Both the position numbers and the translations under genes were made by a program. A stretch of DNA of 5,422 nt from Anaerolineales bacterium UBA3071 (lineage in GTDB: Bacteria; Chloroflexota; Anaerolineae; UBA3071): NCBI GenBank assembly GCA_002366755.1, contig DFBV01000182.1:2825-8246 (forward strand), in the 5' to 3' direction. The number at the start of each line of letters is the position of its first letter. Position 1 is the stretch's first letter. Below the pieces are notes generated by a model. The model saw only the letters and a list, made by a program, of their open reading frames with translations. It made no database searches and was not told where the DNA came from. This document shows positions 5,034 through 5,422 of this stretch, in pieces.

Positions 5034-5169
5034 ACCCGGGATCGCACAGTTGTGGCCAGCAGGGGGCAGCCTAGCTCTTTCTAGGACAATAGCGTACGAG
5101 AGAAGATCCGTCGGAGGAACGTGATGGCAACGACCAGACGCCGCTACACGGCTGAACTCAAGCTGGAGG

Positions 5170-5178
5170 CAATCTCCC
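5170..5178 (+). repeat. Left copy of 9-bp target duplication
   Basis: CAATCTCCC, inside the OrfA reading frame, repeated exactly at 5331-5339 on the other side of the inserted element. Confidence 0.65.
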
Positions 5179-5330
5179 CAGGTTCATTCAGTTCTCGGTC
5201 TGGGGGGTAGCAGGCCAATCGCATTGGCCGTCTTCACCCCAGAACCGCCCAATACGATTGGGCTTCTACCCGGTTCTTGGGGCAGGTTGCTCCACCAACT
5301 GGCTTCACTGGAGAAGACTGAATAGCCCTA
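5179..5330. mobile_element. 152-bp MITE-like element inserted in OrfA
   Basis: A short non-coding element bounded by a perfect 9-bp duplication. Its ends are imperfect inverted repeats: left CAGGTTCATTCAGTTCTC, and right (reverse complement) TAGGGCTATTCAGTCTTCTC. They share AGG, ATTCAG and TTCTC with a 2-base gap. Inside are two perfect hairpins with 7-bp stems and 3-base loops, GGCCAAT/ATTGGCC (5213-5229) and GCCCAAT/ATTGGGC (5247-5263), and three related G/C-rich arms that can pair in alternative ways. No transposase is encoded, so movement would need a full-length relative elsewhere with similar ends. Excision restores the OrfA frame, which supports the boundaries. The parent family is not identified. 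Confidence 0.65.
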
Positions 5331-5339
5331 CAATCTCCC
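5331..5339 (+). repeat. Right copy of 9-bp target duplication
   Basis: CAATCTCCC, identical to 5170-5178. After this copy the OrfA frame resumes with AACTGCTGGAG. Confidence 0.65.
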
Positions 5340-5422
5340 AACTGCTGGAGATCGCTTCGTCGCGAAAGACGCTCCTCGCGATGATAGAATAGATGGCCCT
5401 GAGCATTGTGAGCGCGGCAACT

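Larger units (their letters stand above)
5124..5392 (+). pseudogene. IS3-type transposase OrfA remnant, split by an insertion
   Basis: A GGAGG ribosome binding site 6 bases before ATG starts MATTRRRYTAELKLEA, the opening of an IS3-family OrfA helix-turn-helix protein (usual form RRRYTxEFKxxVV). The frame then enters foreign sequence and stops at 5210. If bases 5179-5339 are removed, 5170-5178 joins 5340 in frame and the protein continues AISQLLEIASSRKTLLAMIE to a stop at 5392. Its second half fits the expected helix (xxLLExxxSxK). Even restored, it is 35 residues against about 90-100 for OrfA, so it was already truncated. No OrfB is visible before the window ends. It is the only plus-strand gene here and is divergent from the RHH-parA unit. 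Confidence 0.65.

Noticed and set aside
5051..5085. Possible left end of the IS carrying OrfA, and small dyad CCTAG/CTAGG
   Set aside because: The distance to OrfA is plausible, but no right end is in the window to match, so it cannot be supported.

Overview
This window looks like a decayed accessory island from a GC-rich bacterium, most likely a member of the Chloroflexota. The lineage is inferred from one large secreted protein. It has threonine/proline 'TPTPT' spacers, an SdrD_B-type domain, a YLPLVMR motif and a Chloroflexota-style DPYEPNDS pre-peptidase (PPC) domain. Nothing here fixes the species. All recognisable genes except one transposase remnant lie on the minus strand, so transcription runs from high to low coordinates.

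Layout, left to right. (1) 1-453 is a type II toxin-antitoxin locus. It has an XRE/HigA-like antitoxin cut by the window edge, a HigB/RelE-like toxin that keeps only its C-terminal half, and a near-consensus promoter containing a perfect operator-like inverted repeat. (2) 454-994 is a gene-poor stretch followed by the C-terminal catalytic part of a tyrosine recombinase, a remnant of an integrated element. (3) 1010-1900 is a small transcription unit: a consensus promoter framed by long inverted half-sites, a leader hairpin, a 37-residue ORF and a lipoprotein with a DUF4367-like domain. (4) 1901-2150 has no convincing gene but several inverted repeats, including a perfect 20-bp palindrome. (5) 2151-4161 encodes the large secreted multidomain protein. 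It keeps a subtilase propeptide but has no protease domain, and a one-base frameshift interrupts its last domain. A 40-residue signal-peptide-like ORF sits directly upstream, and its ribosome binding site lies in a hairpin loop. (6) 4458-5033 is a partition-like operon: a promoter, a leader with roughly 10-bp phased repeats, a ribbon-helix-helix protein, a strong intercistronic hairpin and a truncated ParA. (7) 5124-5392 is an IS3-type orfA remnant on the plus strand. It is split by a 152-bp element with imperfect terminal inverted repeats and a perfect 9-bp target duplication. Removing the element and one duplicate restores the reading frame.

The integrase piece, ParA/RHH pair, toxin-antitoxin pair and transposable sequences together suggest the relic of a plasmid or integrative element that has lost parts of its integration, partition and toxin functions. 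The lipoprotein and the large surface protein are probably cargo or host genes beside it. The strongest new signals are the 152-bp MITE-like insertion with mutually exclusive internal stems, and the protease-less subtilase-propeptide protein with its coupled mini-gene.
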